Shown: one piece after another, positions 44,601 through 55,416 of the stretch
Position numbering within the stretch: position 1 is the first letter of the stretch
Layout: every line of letters starts with the position of its first letter
From: Haliclona indistincta
Lineage: Eukaryota > Porifera > Demospongiae > Haplosclerida > Chalinidae
Length of the DNA: 64,000 nt
Assembly (NCBI GenBank): GCA_964017065.1
Contig: OZ024784.1
Span: 8,537,152 to 8,601,151, forward strand
Direction of reading: 5' to 3'
The notes under the pieces: model-generated
What the model was told of the DNA's origin: nothing
What the model saw: only the letters and a program-made list of their open reading frames with translations
Databases searched by the model: none
Program-made: the position numbers and the translations under genes

Positions 44601-47600
44601 CAAATACCCCTCCATCCGACCCTGTTCTGGATATTGATCTACCTCGTTTTGAGGAGAGGAAGCTGTTTGTTGGTTATGATATTGGAGATCGTATTCTGCA
44701 GTGCACAGGACTAGTGTCCAGTGTGTTCACACCAGATGGAGCTCACATCACTACTGAACAGTCTAACTTTGATGAAGGAAACAAGTCAGTGAAAGTATCT
44801 CTGGCGGTTGAAGATGTCATGATGTCTGTTGCATTGATTAAACAAGACAAATTACCATCTCCTAAACAAAAGGATGCGGTATTAGAAACAGTGCAAGAAG
44901 CTTCAAATGAATCATTGGCTTCCATTCCAGCTCCACCGCCAGTACCACTACAACAGCCACCAAGCACTATCAATTTGAGCTACTTGGAGGCTACCATTGG
45001 GCAAGGCATCCACCTGTCACTCAGCCACTATGGGCCAAAAGGTAATGGCTGCATTGCTGAAGAACCTTTCTCTACCAGACAACTTGCTCATGTTCTCAGT
45101 CAAGTGCCACCATCAGAGTCTCGTGCTCAGTCTAGACTTGCCTCTTCTCACAAACTGACCAAGAAACAACAAGAGCAGCAACAGCAACTTCTTGAACAAC
45201 AGCAACTCCTTGAGGAAAAACTGAAGAAGGAGAAGCAGAGGCTGATGAAAATGGCTAATAAAGAGCTAGAAGCAATTCATGAGAAGTATCGAACACAGCA
45301 GCTATATCTCACTACACCAGATGGTCTTCACATTGTCTGCTTCAATCTGACCTCATCGTCAGGTACTGAGTCATGTGTGGGAGTCACTCAAAAGTACATA
45401 CACTCAACTGGCAGTAGGCAAAGTAGCACATCGCGAACCAGTCTACAGGATGGCAGTGTAGTGAAGGAGATGTCTGATGGTAGCATGGTGGTGCTTTGCC
45501 CTGATGGCCGTGTGTATCAGAGGGTTCTACCTGCTGAAATGGATAAATATCGACACCACTTAAACTCAGAGCAAGAAGAAACGAAATTGCATCCCACTGA
45601 AGAGACTGATGTTAAAGTACCTACCACGGGCACATCACCTGTTTCTAGTGCTTCACAACCTACAGGCAGAGATTTGGTGTGGATTCTAACTACTCCCTCT
45701 GGTCAACGGTATTTCACAAGATGTGTGTCAAAGCCAAGCTCTTCTTCAACTGAGCATATTGATCAAGATGATGTACCATCTAATGCTTCAGGAACAGAGC
45801 AGGTTAAGGAACCAGATACACAAGTCCAGTCTCATCTCTTAGGAACCATTAGTGTTGTCACTGCTAAAGATCCAAAGACCAAAGAGGTATGTCACATACG
45901 CAATACTTACAACAAAATAAATTTTATTATGCAATCAGCATGCTATTCATGTGCACTGCTTGTTACTGCAGTCCTTCTTTATTCATTAGGTCATGGTGAC
46001 ACGAGAGGACAACGTCATAATGGTACATCGACCGAATGGAACATCAATAGTAGAACATACAGATGGCACTCGTATAACAACTAGTTCCTCTGGATCTTCT
46101 GTAACTATTGAATGCCCTGGGTTTTCAAGAGTCACATATCAACAATCAAAGTTCACCATTCAGTTACCTGGTTCAATGCTACTCTCAACTGAGAGAAGAG
46201 GAGAATACTCTATAGTGGGAACTGGTGGCAGTCAGCTGTCCATAGCAAGCAGTGGAGAGGTGTCGTACACTGTAAATAAGACTAGCAAAGCTAGTCCTCG
46301 CTACACACTAAACCACACTAGTGAACAGGTCCTATCAGCCACTGACAGTGGTGGTACTGTCTACTCCGTTGACTGGACAGGTCAGATAGTCACTACCACT
46401 GCACCCACACCCAAGAAGCAGTCTGCTCAAAAATCTTCTCCTATTTCTTCTCTGCCACACTTCTTTTTGCTTGGCCAAGATGGCTCTGCTTATGAAATAC
46501 ATCACAAAAATTCAATCGACAAGATAATGGAACAAATAGAGCATAGTTCAGATACCATTTGCATGAAAGAAACTTCTACTCGGAATGCAGCAGTGCAGTT
46601 TTCAACCATTCTCAAGCCATGTACATGCAAGCAGTCTTCTAAAGAGAAGCTTGAGCCAGTGTACACTGAAGACAACTTCATACCAGCAAATCTTAGAGTG
46701 TCTCGTGGTCCACCAGCCTCTTGCTCTAAGACTTCGAATAGTCATTATAGGTTTGGAGTTGGCTTTGGCAAAGACCTCAATGCAAAGCAACCCCAGGTAG
46801 CTCAGCACAAATTCGTTCCACCATCCTGTCTACAATATCGTCAGTTTATCCATCTTTCTCCTCTCGGTGCCGACCTGAGAGAGTCTCTTCTCAAGTCGAT
46901 TGCTCAGTATATTAACTGGCGAGAGCAGCAGAAAGCTAGCAGTAACCAGTTATTGCCAATTGACAGCCGTTCTCCTGATGAGAAAAAAGCTGCTAATGAT
47001 ATCTTAGAGCATGTCATAAGTGTTTCTGAGGCAGAAACACCTAAACAACTTCATGCTGCTTACGAGAATGCATGGCAAGCTATCCATTGTCCACCTCGAA
47101 CCCCTACTCCACCAAGATTGTCAAAAATGCCAGCAGCAATTGAGCAACTACAACAAGATATTGAGGAAAGTAAAGTAGTCAAGACAACCATTAGAAATGG
47201 AATGTTTCCACCATACTTTCAATCCCCGAGAGGTGCAGAGTTTCTTCATTCCTTGTCTCCAGATATGGATACGCTAGCTAGCAAACTACCTACTCATCGA
47301 CCACGTAAGAAGAGTCTTGTTTCTTTTAACATTCCCACGCCATCTCCACAAAGAGCTGTCTCTCCTGCTCATAGCCCTCAAAGTGATGCAAGGCTGTTCC
47401 CCTCTGGTTTATCTACTCCTACTACTCTCGGCTCAACCTCCATAGCAGTGGGTATACAAGACACTGACATGCCATCAGGCAGTGAAGCAAACAGCCCTTT
47501 GCCACAATCTGACTCTCTCTCTAAGCTGAGACCATCCAACCCTACTCCAATCCATGCTCAAGGAGATGGCTCTCCTACTCTACTACGTCCTATGAACCCG

Positions 47601-48332
47601 ACCCCTCAGCGAGCTTCTGGGATAGAGACCAGTGTTAATGACAGCAATGATAGTGTCACTCTCAGTACAGAACCAGAAGACCCACTAGCAGACATCACTA
47701 ACAGTGATTCTGCAGCAACAGCCTATACACCTAATATACAGGCCACTGCTCCTGACTTGCAGGAAAGAAAAACACGAGAAGAGCCAAACACTAAGGTACT
47801 TTGCTCCACTGTACATCTACTGTACATTGATACATTGTTGATTGTCTTTTGCAGTTTTTAGAGATTGAAGAGCCTGTTCGTCGCAAAATTAACACTTTGT
47901 CTACTACCTCTCATGGTTTGTTGGCCAGAGGATTCGAACTAGTGCCATCTGAGGTGGATTTTGGACAGCTTAAAGAAGGTTGTGTGTATGCTGTTGAAGT
48001 CACCATCAAAAATGTTGGAATTGACACTTGCCACTTCAAAGTCAAACCACCTCCTCCTTCCACTGGTGTCAAAGTCTTCTATACGCCTGGACCAGTAAGC
48101 TGTGTGATTATTGCTTGTCTTATTATTATCTCTTTCCTGCCAGGTTGTAGCTGGCTTGTCTCGCCACATTGAGGTGCAAGTGTTTGCAATGGCTATTGGT
48201 TCCACCTCTCATGATCAAGTTGGCTCATTGTATTATGAGCTAATGGTGACAACAGAGACCAGCATTCTCTACCTACCAATCAAAGCCTGTATCCAATCTA
48301 CTACTAGTTTTTCGCATGCGGGACAAAATTAA
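41653..48332 (+). CDS. SPAG17: Central-pair projection protein SPAG17 (PF6)
   Basis: Start MSKAGGKKGKSGADPAVKWD. Small exons come first, including KKRGEEDNDAKFIDDEPADG and VDMRHYNELLDAVPEP (family-specific blocks), then very large exons from 43.7 kb, with one intron at 45887-45989. Landmarks: HSKVGFGNYMRSIANEV (44.3 kb), MVTREDNVIMVHRPNGTSIV with HTDGTRITT (46.0 kb) and the C-terminal VDFGQLKEGCVYAVEVTIKN block, an ASH-like Ig fold, ending STTSFSHAGQN. Lys/Ala-rich linkers and a QQQ coiled-coil near 45.2 kb are typical. The protein scaffolds the C1a projection of the axonemal central pair and controls dynein activity. It shares a short intergenic promoter with UBE2V. Confidence 0.95.
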
Positions 48333-48898
48333 TAATTTATAAAAAGATAGGGATAGGAGATAAGACACAAGAACACAAGGTTAAATAGATTGGCATGGCC
48401 AACAATAAAAATAATAATAACTTTCATACAGCATGAGCGCCGCCAACAAAAGTTACTTGAGTGCTTCACAAGCTTGATGTCGTTCACAAAGCAACGATAA
48501 TTTTTTTAAAATGTTGGTGAGTTGTGCTTTGCGTGATTCATGACACTTGTGCCATAAATTGCGTAAAGCACTCGACTTCCCCAACATGACAATGAAGGAA
48601 TGCCATGAGAAATCAGTTGTTTTTGTAATACCTACATCATTATCTTTCAGTAATCCTTAGCTATTATCAACAGGTATCCACACTGCAGAATCATTCAACA
48701 GACTTTACAGCAATCCAGCTGATGGGACTAGCAACAGAGTGAAGCTTCTCGTAAGCAGACCATCATCACGAGAGGATGTAACTAGGCCTCACAAACAGCA
48801 CTAGGCTACTAGTAGATGTGTTGACAGCATTGATGCAGTATAGATATAGATTATAATTACTGTCAGTACAAACAACATAAAAATCAGAAAACCTATTA
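48333..48898. other. Convergent 3' flanks of SPAG17 and the Cdc42-like gene
   Basis: Spacer with AT-rich runs; no gene or strong repeat recognised. Confidence 0.5.
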
Positions 48899-49483
48899 TT
48901 ACAACACAACACATCTATTCTTTTTAGAGTCTTTGTTATCAACTGGTCCATTCAGATGAGCTAGGATAGCTTCATCAAACACGTTCTTTAGTCCTTTTTG
49001 TGTTAATGCTGAACACTCTGCATAGGTCACTGCATTCAACTGCTTTGCTAGCTTCTTTCCTTCTTCTTCACTGACAAATCTATCTTTGCTTCTTGCCAAT
49101 CGTGAGATAGTGTGTGGATCTCCTCTAAGATCGCTCTGGGTCCCCACAAGAACGATAGGTGCTCGTGGGCAGTAGTGCTTGATCTCTGGCGCCCACTGTT
49201 CTCGTACATTCTCGAAGGAGGTCCGAGATGCGACAGAAAAACAAATCAGGAATACGTCTGTTGATGGATAAGCGAGCACTCTCAGTCTGTCGTACTCTTC
49301 TTGCCCAGCTGTGTCAAACAGGCCCAACAGATACGGTTCCTCGCCGATTACGATGCTGACTGCATAGTTGTCGAACACAGTCGGTACGTACTCTGTTGGG
49401 AATCTGTTGCTTGCGTAACTGATGAGCATACACGTCTTCCCCACGGCTCCGTCTCCGACTACCACGCACTTGATTGTCTCCAT
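48899..49483 (-). CDS. Cdc42-like Rho-family small GTPase, single exon
   Basis: 194 residues, uninterrupted by introns. All GTPase motifs are present: P-loop GDGAVGKT (residues 10-17), switch [10 protein letters not shown] with the effector Thr near 35, [12 protein letters not shown] at 57, GTQSDL as the guanine-specificity loop, ECSAL for the ribose contact, and the Rho insert region ([15 protein letters not shown]). The C-terminus is KKNRCVVL: a polybasic stretch and a CAAX box ending in Leu, which favours geranylgeranylation and membrane attachment. The start [12 protein letters not shown] and GLFDTAGQE are closer to Cdc42 than Rac or RhoA, but the sequence has drifted. Lack of introns in an intron-rich neighbourhood suggests a retrocopy that stayed functional. 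Confidence 0.92.
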   Translation of the reverse strand: METIKCVVVGDGAVGKTCMLISYASNRFPTEYVPTVFDNYAVSIVIGEEPYLLGLFDTAGQEEYDRLRVLAYPSTDVFLICFSVASRTSFENVREQWAPEIKHYCPRAPIVLVGTQSDLRGDPHTISRLARSKDRFVSEEEGKKLAKQLNAVTYAECSALTQKGLKNVFDEAILAHLNGPVDNKDSKKNRCVVL

Positions 49484-49681
49484 AGCTTTTTATAAGAGTT
49501 TCTTGTATCTCAAATTCGTAGCTTTTAGTGTACTGCAAAAACGCCATCGACGATCACCTTTTATGAGGATACGACAGGCTAAAAATAGAAAAGCGTGGGC
49601 GTGTTACTATTTTTAGATTGAACCGCGAGTTAATCTTGTGAGTCTGATGACAATGCAAAGGACAAAAATAAAAATACGTCA

Positions 49682-52600
49682 TTATGTCTGCAGTGCTCCA
49701 GTGCTGATCAAATGTTTGACAGCAGAAAACAAGTTGACTTCTTTGAGAAGCTGAGCATTTTGTTCCTGGAGTCTTTGTAGACTCTGTTGTAATTGCAGAG
49801 ACTCTGCCTGCAAGCTCTCCTTACACAGTTCCAGATCTGTTACCTATGAAAAACAATACAAAATAATTGGTTAAAATTCAATCATACAGGCTCACCTGGT
49901 TTGCAAGGGTGGTGCTACGCTTCTCTAGAGCATTGCCTCGGTTCCGCTGTTCTTGTAGCTCCTTTGACAATGAAGCTTTGTCACTTTGTAATGTATTCCT
50001 CTGGGTTATAGTCTGAGCATATTGGCACTTCAACTCTACACATTATAGAAACACTCAAAAAGTGTAGCTATAGTATTTGCACATCACTATAGTACTTGCC
50101 TTCATGCTCTTTAGTTAGTGTTTCTAAATGATCACTGCATTCACTAAGCTCTTTGTTCCTAGTCTGCAGCTCATTCATTGTCCTGCATAGACATTTACAA
50201 CAATTACTATGGCAGTCAGACAGCCACTGACTTTATTAGTTCAGCTTCAAGTTTTCGTGTGGTCTGTTCAAGGAGTGCCTTGTCCTCAGATAGTGAATCT
50301 CTCTCGTGTGTGAGACTTGTCAAAGTCATCTCTAGTGACTCTAGTCTAGGGCCAACATCACGAGTAATGATCAATTCTTATTGTGAGGGTCACCTCGTAG
50401 TCTGGTTTGTGAAAGCTACTCTCAGTTGGCTGTGTTCTTCAGCAATATTCAAGAGCTGTACATTATCACAGCGTAATCTCTCAATCTACAGTAATATAGT
50501 GATGTGCAAGTGAAGGGTTATTGAAGGGTTGGGTAGGTATCTCATTACTCCGGGGTTACATGTAAAACTAGTTTACATGTGTTTCACTCTGGGATTTACA
50601 TTACTCAGGAGTGTTAGCTTTACTCACCTCAACACTGAGTTCTTGTTCACAACTCTCCAATGAAGATACCTGTGAAAAAGTTAAAAATTGCTTACAGCAT
50701 GTGATTTGTTCATGTACCTTGTCTCTCAGTATTTCACACTCTTTCTCTGTTTCCTGGAGCAGTGCTCTGAGCTTGAGACACTGAGCGGGCAATGGATTAC
50801 ATGTCATGAACGAGTCAACTAACCTCTTTATCGACCTGTGTTCTCTTGCTTCTATACTCGCCAATCAACCGATCAGCCTGAGAGAGTGCTAGAGCCTTGG
50901 CCTCAAGAAGGTCCTGAAGATGGTTCTCCTTGGACTGCAGACAAGAACACATTACGAGGCCTATGAAGAGCATTGTAACTTACTGCCATTGTCTGGAGTT
51001 TGTATTCATAAACACTCATAATCTCTGAAGATCTAGCATCAGAAACCTGTCGTAAGAGAGAAAGAAGTAACAGAATGAGTAGAGAACGGCGTATACTGAC
51101 CTTTAGACCAGCTCTAAACTTCTCAATCAGTGAGTTCACCGAGCCTTGGTCTAGTTTATGCAGAGGAAGGTCTCTATTTAGCTGTACACTCTGGAGAGGA
51201 GTGTGTGAATCATCTGATGCTGAACCGAGAGACACTGGAGCACCAGTAGTAGGATGTGGATCACTAGACTGGTCCATGACTCCTTGTGATGAGGAGAGAC
51301 TCTTGTTGGATGCTACCATAGCACCACAGAGACTGCAAGAGAGAATGTAGTATCACCACGTGCAACACCTATAACATGCTCGTCACCTTAGCATCAAGGT
51401 ATGATCCAGACTGCATGCCTCCATGACCAGACACATGGCTGACTCCAGCATAGACTGATCATGAGTATGAAGTGACTCAGCCAGCAATGGTAACACATTA
51501 GGGTCCTATCAATATTACTGAGAGTAATCAAAAATTGACGTTTTAAAGGTGTCTGACCTGCAGGTGTTTGTGTAAGAGACCCTGGAGTGGTGAAGATGAT
51601 ATTATGTTATAATTATAACTAACACAATGGTCAAGCAAACCTCAAAGTGTCTGTATTTTCTGTGTTTACAGAGTAGATCAAGAGCCATCACTACTACTAC
51701 CACACCTGTAGAACTGAGAACACATTGATCAGCAGCTATACCATACTCACCTCCATTCTTTAGTGATGGCTACTTCAGAGCAAACTGGATTGTTCCTGAG
51801 CTGATCCTCAATGAGACTACTGAGCTTGGAGAGGTCCAGAGCATGCAGAACGGTCTGCACACACTCTTCAATATCTAACAATAGTACATGTACTGTCAAG
51901 AAATCACAACACATATTAAACTGTCTTAATAAGCAAACAGAACTAAAACTGTTATTACAACTGTTGTGTAGGATATGTGATATTAGCTTGATGGTCCAGT
52001 GAGCTCTGCTGAGAGTGGTGTGTACTGCAGTCTCTCCTAGTGTGTAGTTGGGAGCACTAAGTCCACTCACTAGGACCGTCATGATGCTGGGCAGGACTGG
52101 TACTAGGTGAGCAACCAAACTACTAGCAATAGCCTCCTGTCAGAAGTACAGACAAAAGTGTACAACTCTACTATCACAAATTATTATTTGCAACACTAAA
52201 GATCAGTAATTATTAGTTAAAAGCACAACCAGTTGAAAACTTAGTGCACTAGCAGACTTAGGATCCATTGTGTGATGACATGATATACTATGGTCACCTT
52301 GACAATATCCAGCAGCAGCTCTAGTGCTGTCAATGATAGTTGTGGATGTGATACTTGTGCCATTGAGAGTATTGATGCTAGTAGAATGCTCTGAGATGAT
52401 GAGGTAGCTTGCCTCCTTCTAGTCGTAGGAAGAGGAGTGAAGAGCACTTTCACCAGGTGGCACCTCAGACACTGATTCTGACATAGAATAGTACAGAACT
52501 GGAGTATCTGTGAAGAGGATTTTATTAAATAATAATAATAATGAAATTATGATTTACCAATAAAGCTATTGGTTTTTCCACATTTAGTAGACGCTGAGCT

Positions 52601-53354
52601 ACTTTCTGCAGACACACAGTCAACTGAGAATATCTGGAAATGTGAACAATAATAAAACACTGTAGATACCTACACTCTCCACATACTCAGCAAAGGATCG
52701 GCAGAACTCGTCCACAGTCAACAGTTCTTTGAGCAGCTCATTAGCATGACAGACTGCATTGCGGTCATGACTAGTACAAACGATACTGAGACACAACTGA
52801 AAACTCTGCTCAATATTGTCAGACTTGAAGACCTGTAAGTAGTAATATTTCACACATCAAGAAAGAAAATTACAGAGTGAGAGAGCACAAAGAGAAACAG
52901 AAATCAACACTTGATGTTGTTAGTGTGTAATGAGTGTCACCTTCTTGCCAAGCTGATCATTGAGGCAGAGCACTGCTAACAGATGAAGAGCAGCCACTAT
53001 GACACTAACACTCTTATCGGATAGCAGTGAAATCAGTTTCCGCTGGAGTGACTCAAAGTGTGACTAGAGAATCATCATTACATCAAGCTAGAGTACACAG
53101 CACTTATCGTACCATTCCTTTTAGTGTTGCCTTGACTGATACATTAGTGGTACAAAGATTAGTGAGAACCTCAAGACAAAGGAGTAGGTGAGTGGGTGAC
53201 GTGTCATGAGAGAGACTGAGAGGAAGTGAGGGTACTACTACATATCATACTTACAGAGAACCAGTAGTGTACTTGATGAGTCTCTCCATAGCCATTCTGC
53301 TATGATGGGTGGGATCACAACTAGCACAAGTGAGCTGTTGGAGGAGCTTGAGAC

Positions 53355-53433
<79 letters not shown>

Positions 53434-53953
53434 GACTGGGTCATGTGAAACAGAGATTGCGGACCTCAGTTGTAACAGGTTCTCTTCCACCATGTAGTAT
53501 AGTAGCCAGAATAGCTATTGTCTGCTTCTCTAATAATATCTGTCCGACATCGCCATCACTGCTACCTAGACGTATACAACACATTGAAGCAGCTCACATC
53601 ACGATCAGATCGACCATAGATAATGGATCGACTCACGTAACAAAATGTTCAGTACAGACAGCACACGAGCAAGCGAGCCAGTCGATAGATTGGGACCACT
53701 GAGGAGGTGCACCATCGTCTCTACCGCTTCGTTCACGACAGGAGATGTAGACAAACAATCTTCAAATTGTAGTTGGCACGAGGACTCACTAAGAAATCTC
53801 TGAATAAAAGGTTATAATAGATTACTGGATCGGCGGCATGTTGTCACTTACGTCCAGGGCACTGTTGAGCTCTCCTGTAACCGAGGAAGAAGCAGACGGG
53901 GCTCTCAAGAGCTTTTGAGCAGCGCCAAGGATTCGTGCTAGTTGTACCTCCAT
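49682..53953 (-). CDS. CIP2A: CIP2A-type armadillo and coiled-coil protein
   Basis: About 20 exons starting [20 protein letters not shown] at 53953. The N-terminal two thirds are armadillo-like helical repeats (LERLIKY..., [40 protein letters not shown]). A diagnostic junction follows near 50.9-51.1 kb: [20 protein letters not shown], then [20 protein letters not shown], which aligns with the same place in animal CIP2A. The rest is a long coiled coil (50.6-49.7 kb) ending [13 protein letters not shown]. In mammals CIP2A is cytosolic, binds PP2A-B56 and TOPBP1, and acts in mitotic DNA repair. One intron ends in a long (CA)n tract immediately before its acceptor. Confidence 0.9.
53357..53431 (+). 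repeat. (GT)n microsatellite, about 37 units
   Basis: Uninterrupted TG repeat, read as (CA)n on the CIP2A strand. It directly precedes the AG acceptor of the exon encoding [12 protein letters not shown], replacing a usual polypyrimidine tract. Confidence 0.97.
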
Positions 53954-54182
53954 TCTGATTGACATTCAAAAGTCCCTCCCAAAGCGAGGGTGTGTCTTCT
54001 GGCGTAATTTATATTTTTGAACAACACAATAATAATTTTTTGAAACAAAAACAATTTTCTTGAAACATTGTTATTACATGCATGTATAGGGGAAATAAAA
54101 CATTTTGAGCCAGATAGGTCTAGGTTGGTTGAATGGATAATTAGTTAGACAAGACCTCCACTGAATATGGCACTAGTTTTCT

Positions 54183-55006
54183 TCACTTTTGCTTTCTATG
54201 TCGTATTCCAGCAGCATCTGTGTAGAGACCAAATAACACATGACATAAACCGTTCAAGCCAGCCCCATAGGCAATGCTATAAGGGCGAGCACAAGGGACT
54301 ATTAAGTAGTGTACGACTAAGTAGTGTACAACAACATAGCTTACCAATAGTGCTATCATTTTCCGGCTGGGCCAAGGTGCTTTCCTAAATTTTTATAATA
54401 ATTATTTATAATGCCCAAGCATAATCCGAACTCATTCACATTTTCTGTGTACTCTGCAAAGACACACTTTAGTTTGAAAATGGTAACATCACTCTTAGGA
54501 GCTGTCCTTATCTGGTGTGGCAGATACGTGACACCTACCACGCATGTATAAGAAATGGAAACTCACAGCATAAGATATATCTTCAGGTATGGGAATATTG
54601 TCGGATAAAATCATCGATTGAACCATGAACTTGTGTTTTAACTGGTACTCAGCCAATCTAGCTACATTTATCGGCTGCATTATTACTGAACAAGAAGCAT
54701 ATTGAACACATACTTAAAGGGACTCAGGTTTACCTTCAACAACTTCCCGCCCATTTGGGGCTATCTCATTATTGTTTGGACGCACACTGTAATTCATGGG
54801 AGCTGTAGTTTTCACATTGAACAAAACTCTCTTATCGGTAAGATTTTGTAGAGTTAGTAGGGTTACGACCATATCATCGAATGGTCCTATAATAAACAGG
54901 ACCCTCTTCAACAGTACAATTCAGTAGATGCACACTCTGTTACTTTACCCATGAATGTAAGTTCTTTAGAAGGATTCAGTTGAATGATTTCAGGTTTTTC
55001 TGCCAT
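54183..55006 (-). CDS. VAP-type major sperm protein domain protein, short form
   Basis: Exons from MAEKPEIIQLNPSKELTFMG at 55006, then GPFDDMVVTLLTLQNLTDKR, FNVKTTAPMNYSVRPN (the VAP signature TTAP..Y.VRPN), a KHKFMVQSMIL exon and APKSDVTIFKLKCVFAE. This is a complete MSP domain, which in VAP proteins binds FFAT motifs of lipid-transfer proteins at ER contact sites. After the domain my reading gives only about 55 residues (TENESTLAQPENDS..., ending RHRKQK) with no coiled coil and no convincing C-terminal membrane anchor, both normal in VAPA/VAPB. The last two exons are small and could be mis-joined, so loss of the anchor is provisional. Confidence 0.75.
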
Positions 55007-55416
55007 AATTTATATCTCCCTACAGCATAACAAGATGAGTATTGGTTGATGAAGAATCGACCCTAATGAAAATTAATGGATTAAGTACTCTAAAGTCTAT
55101 GATGTAACTCAAATCAGCAAGGAAACCTTACACCGTAGTATATAATTATTATCTATGCTTACACACAGGCCTAGGGCCAGTGAACTTAGCTACTAGTTTA
55201 CATGTAATGATCGCAAAATCTGTATTCTCGTCGCTAGAGTCGACTTACAGTCTATCAGACTAGCAAGCTAGTTGCTCGTCTCTTGCAAACAGAGCTTCGC
55301 CCTACGGTAGTCTCGCGGGGGCCGACAATTTTCGCTTGCAGGTTTCGCGGGGTTCATGAAGGTGGCCATTGGTACTACATGTACATGTATGTATTAACGA
55401 AATAATTGTAATATTA
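55007..55416. other. Spacer between VAP-like and beta-lactamase-like genes
   Basis: About 410 bases without a gene. It contains a short GC-richer patch near 55290-55360 and would hold the VAP promoter and the 3' UTR of the next minus-strand gene. Confidence 0.5.

Noticed and set aside
53238..53444. (HT)n frame and its (CV)n partner
   Set aside because: Both are translations of the (GT)n microsatellite.
54167..54388. 73-codon plus-strand frame starting MALVFFTFAFYVVF
   Set aside because: Antisense to the last exons of the VAP-type gene; looks like a signal peptide only because the strand is T-rich.
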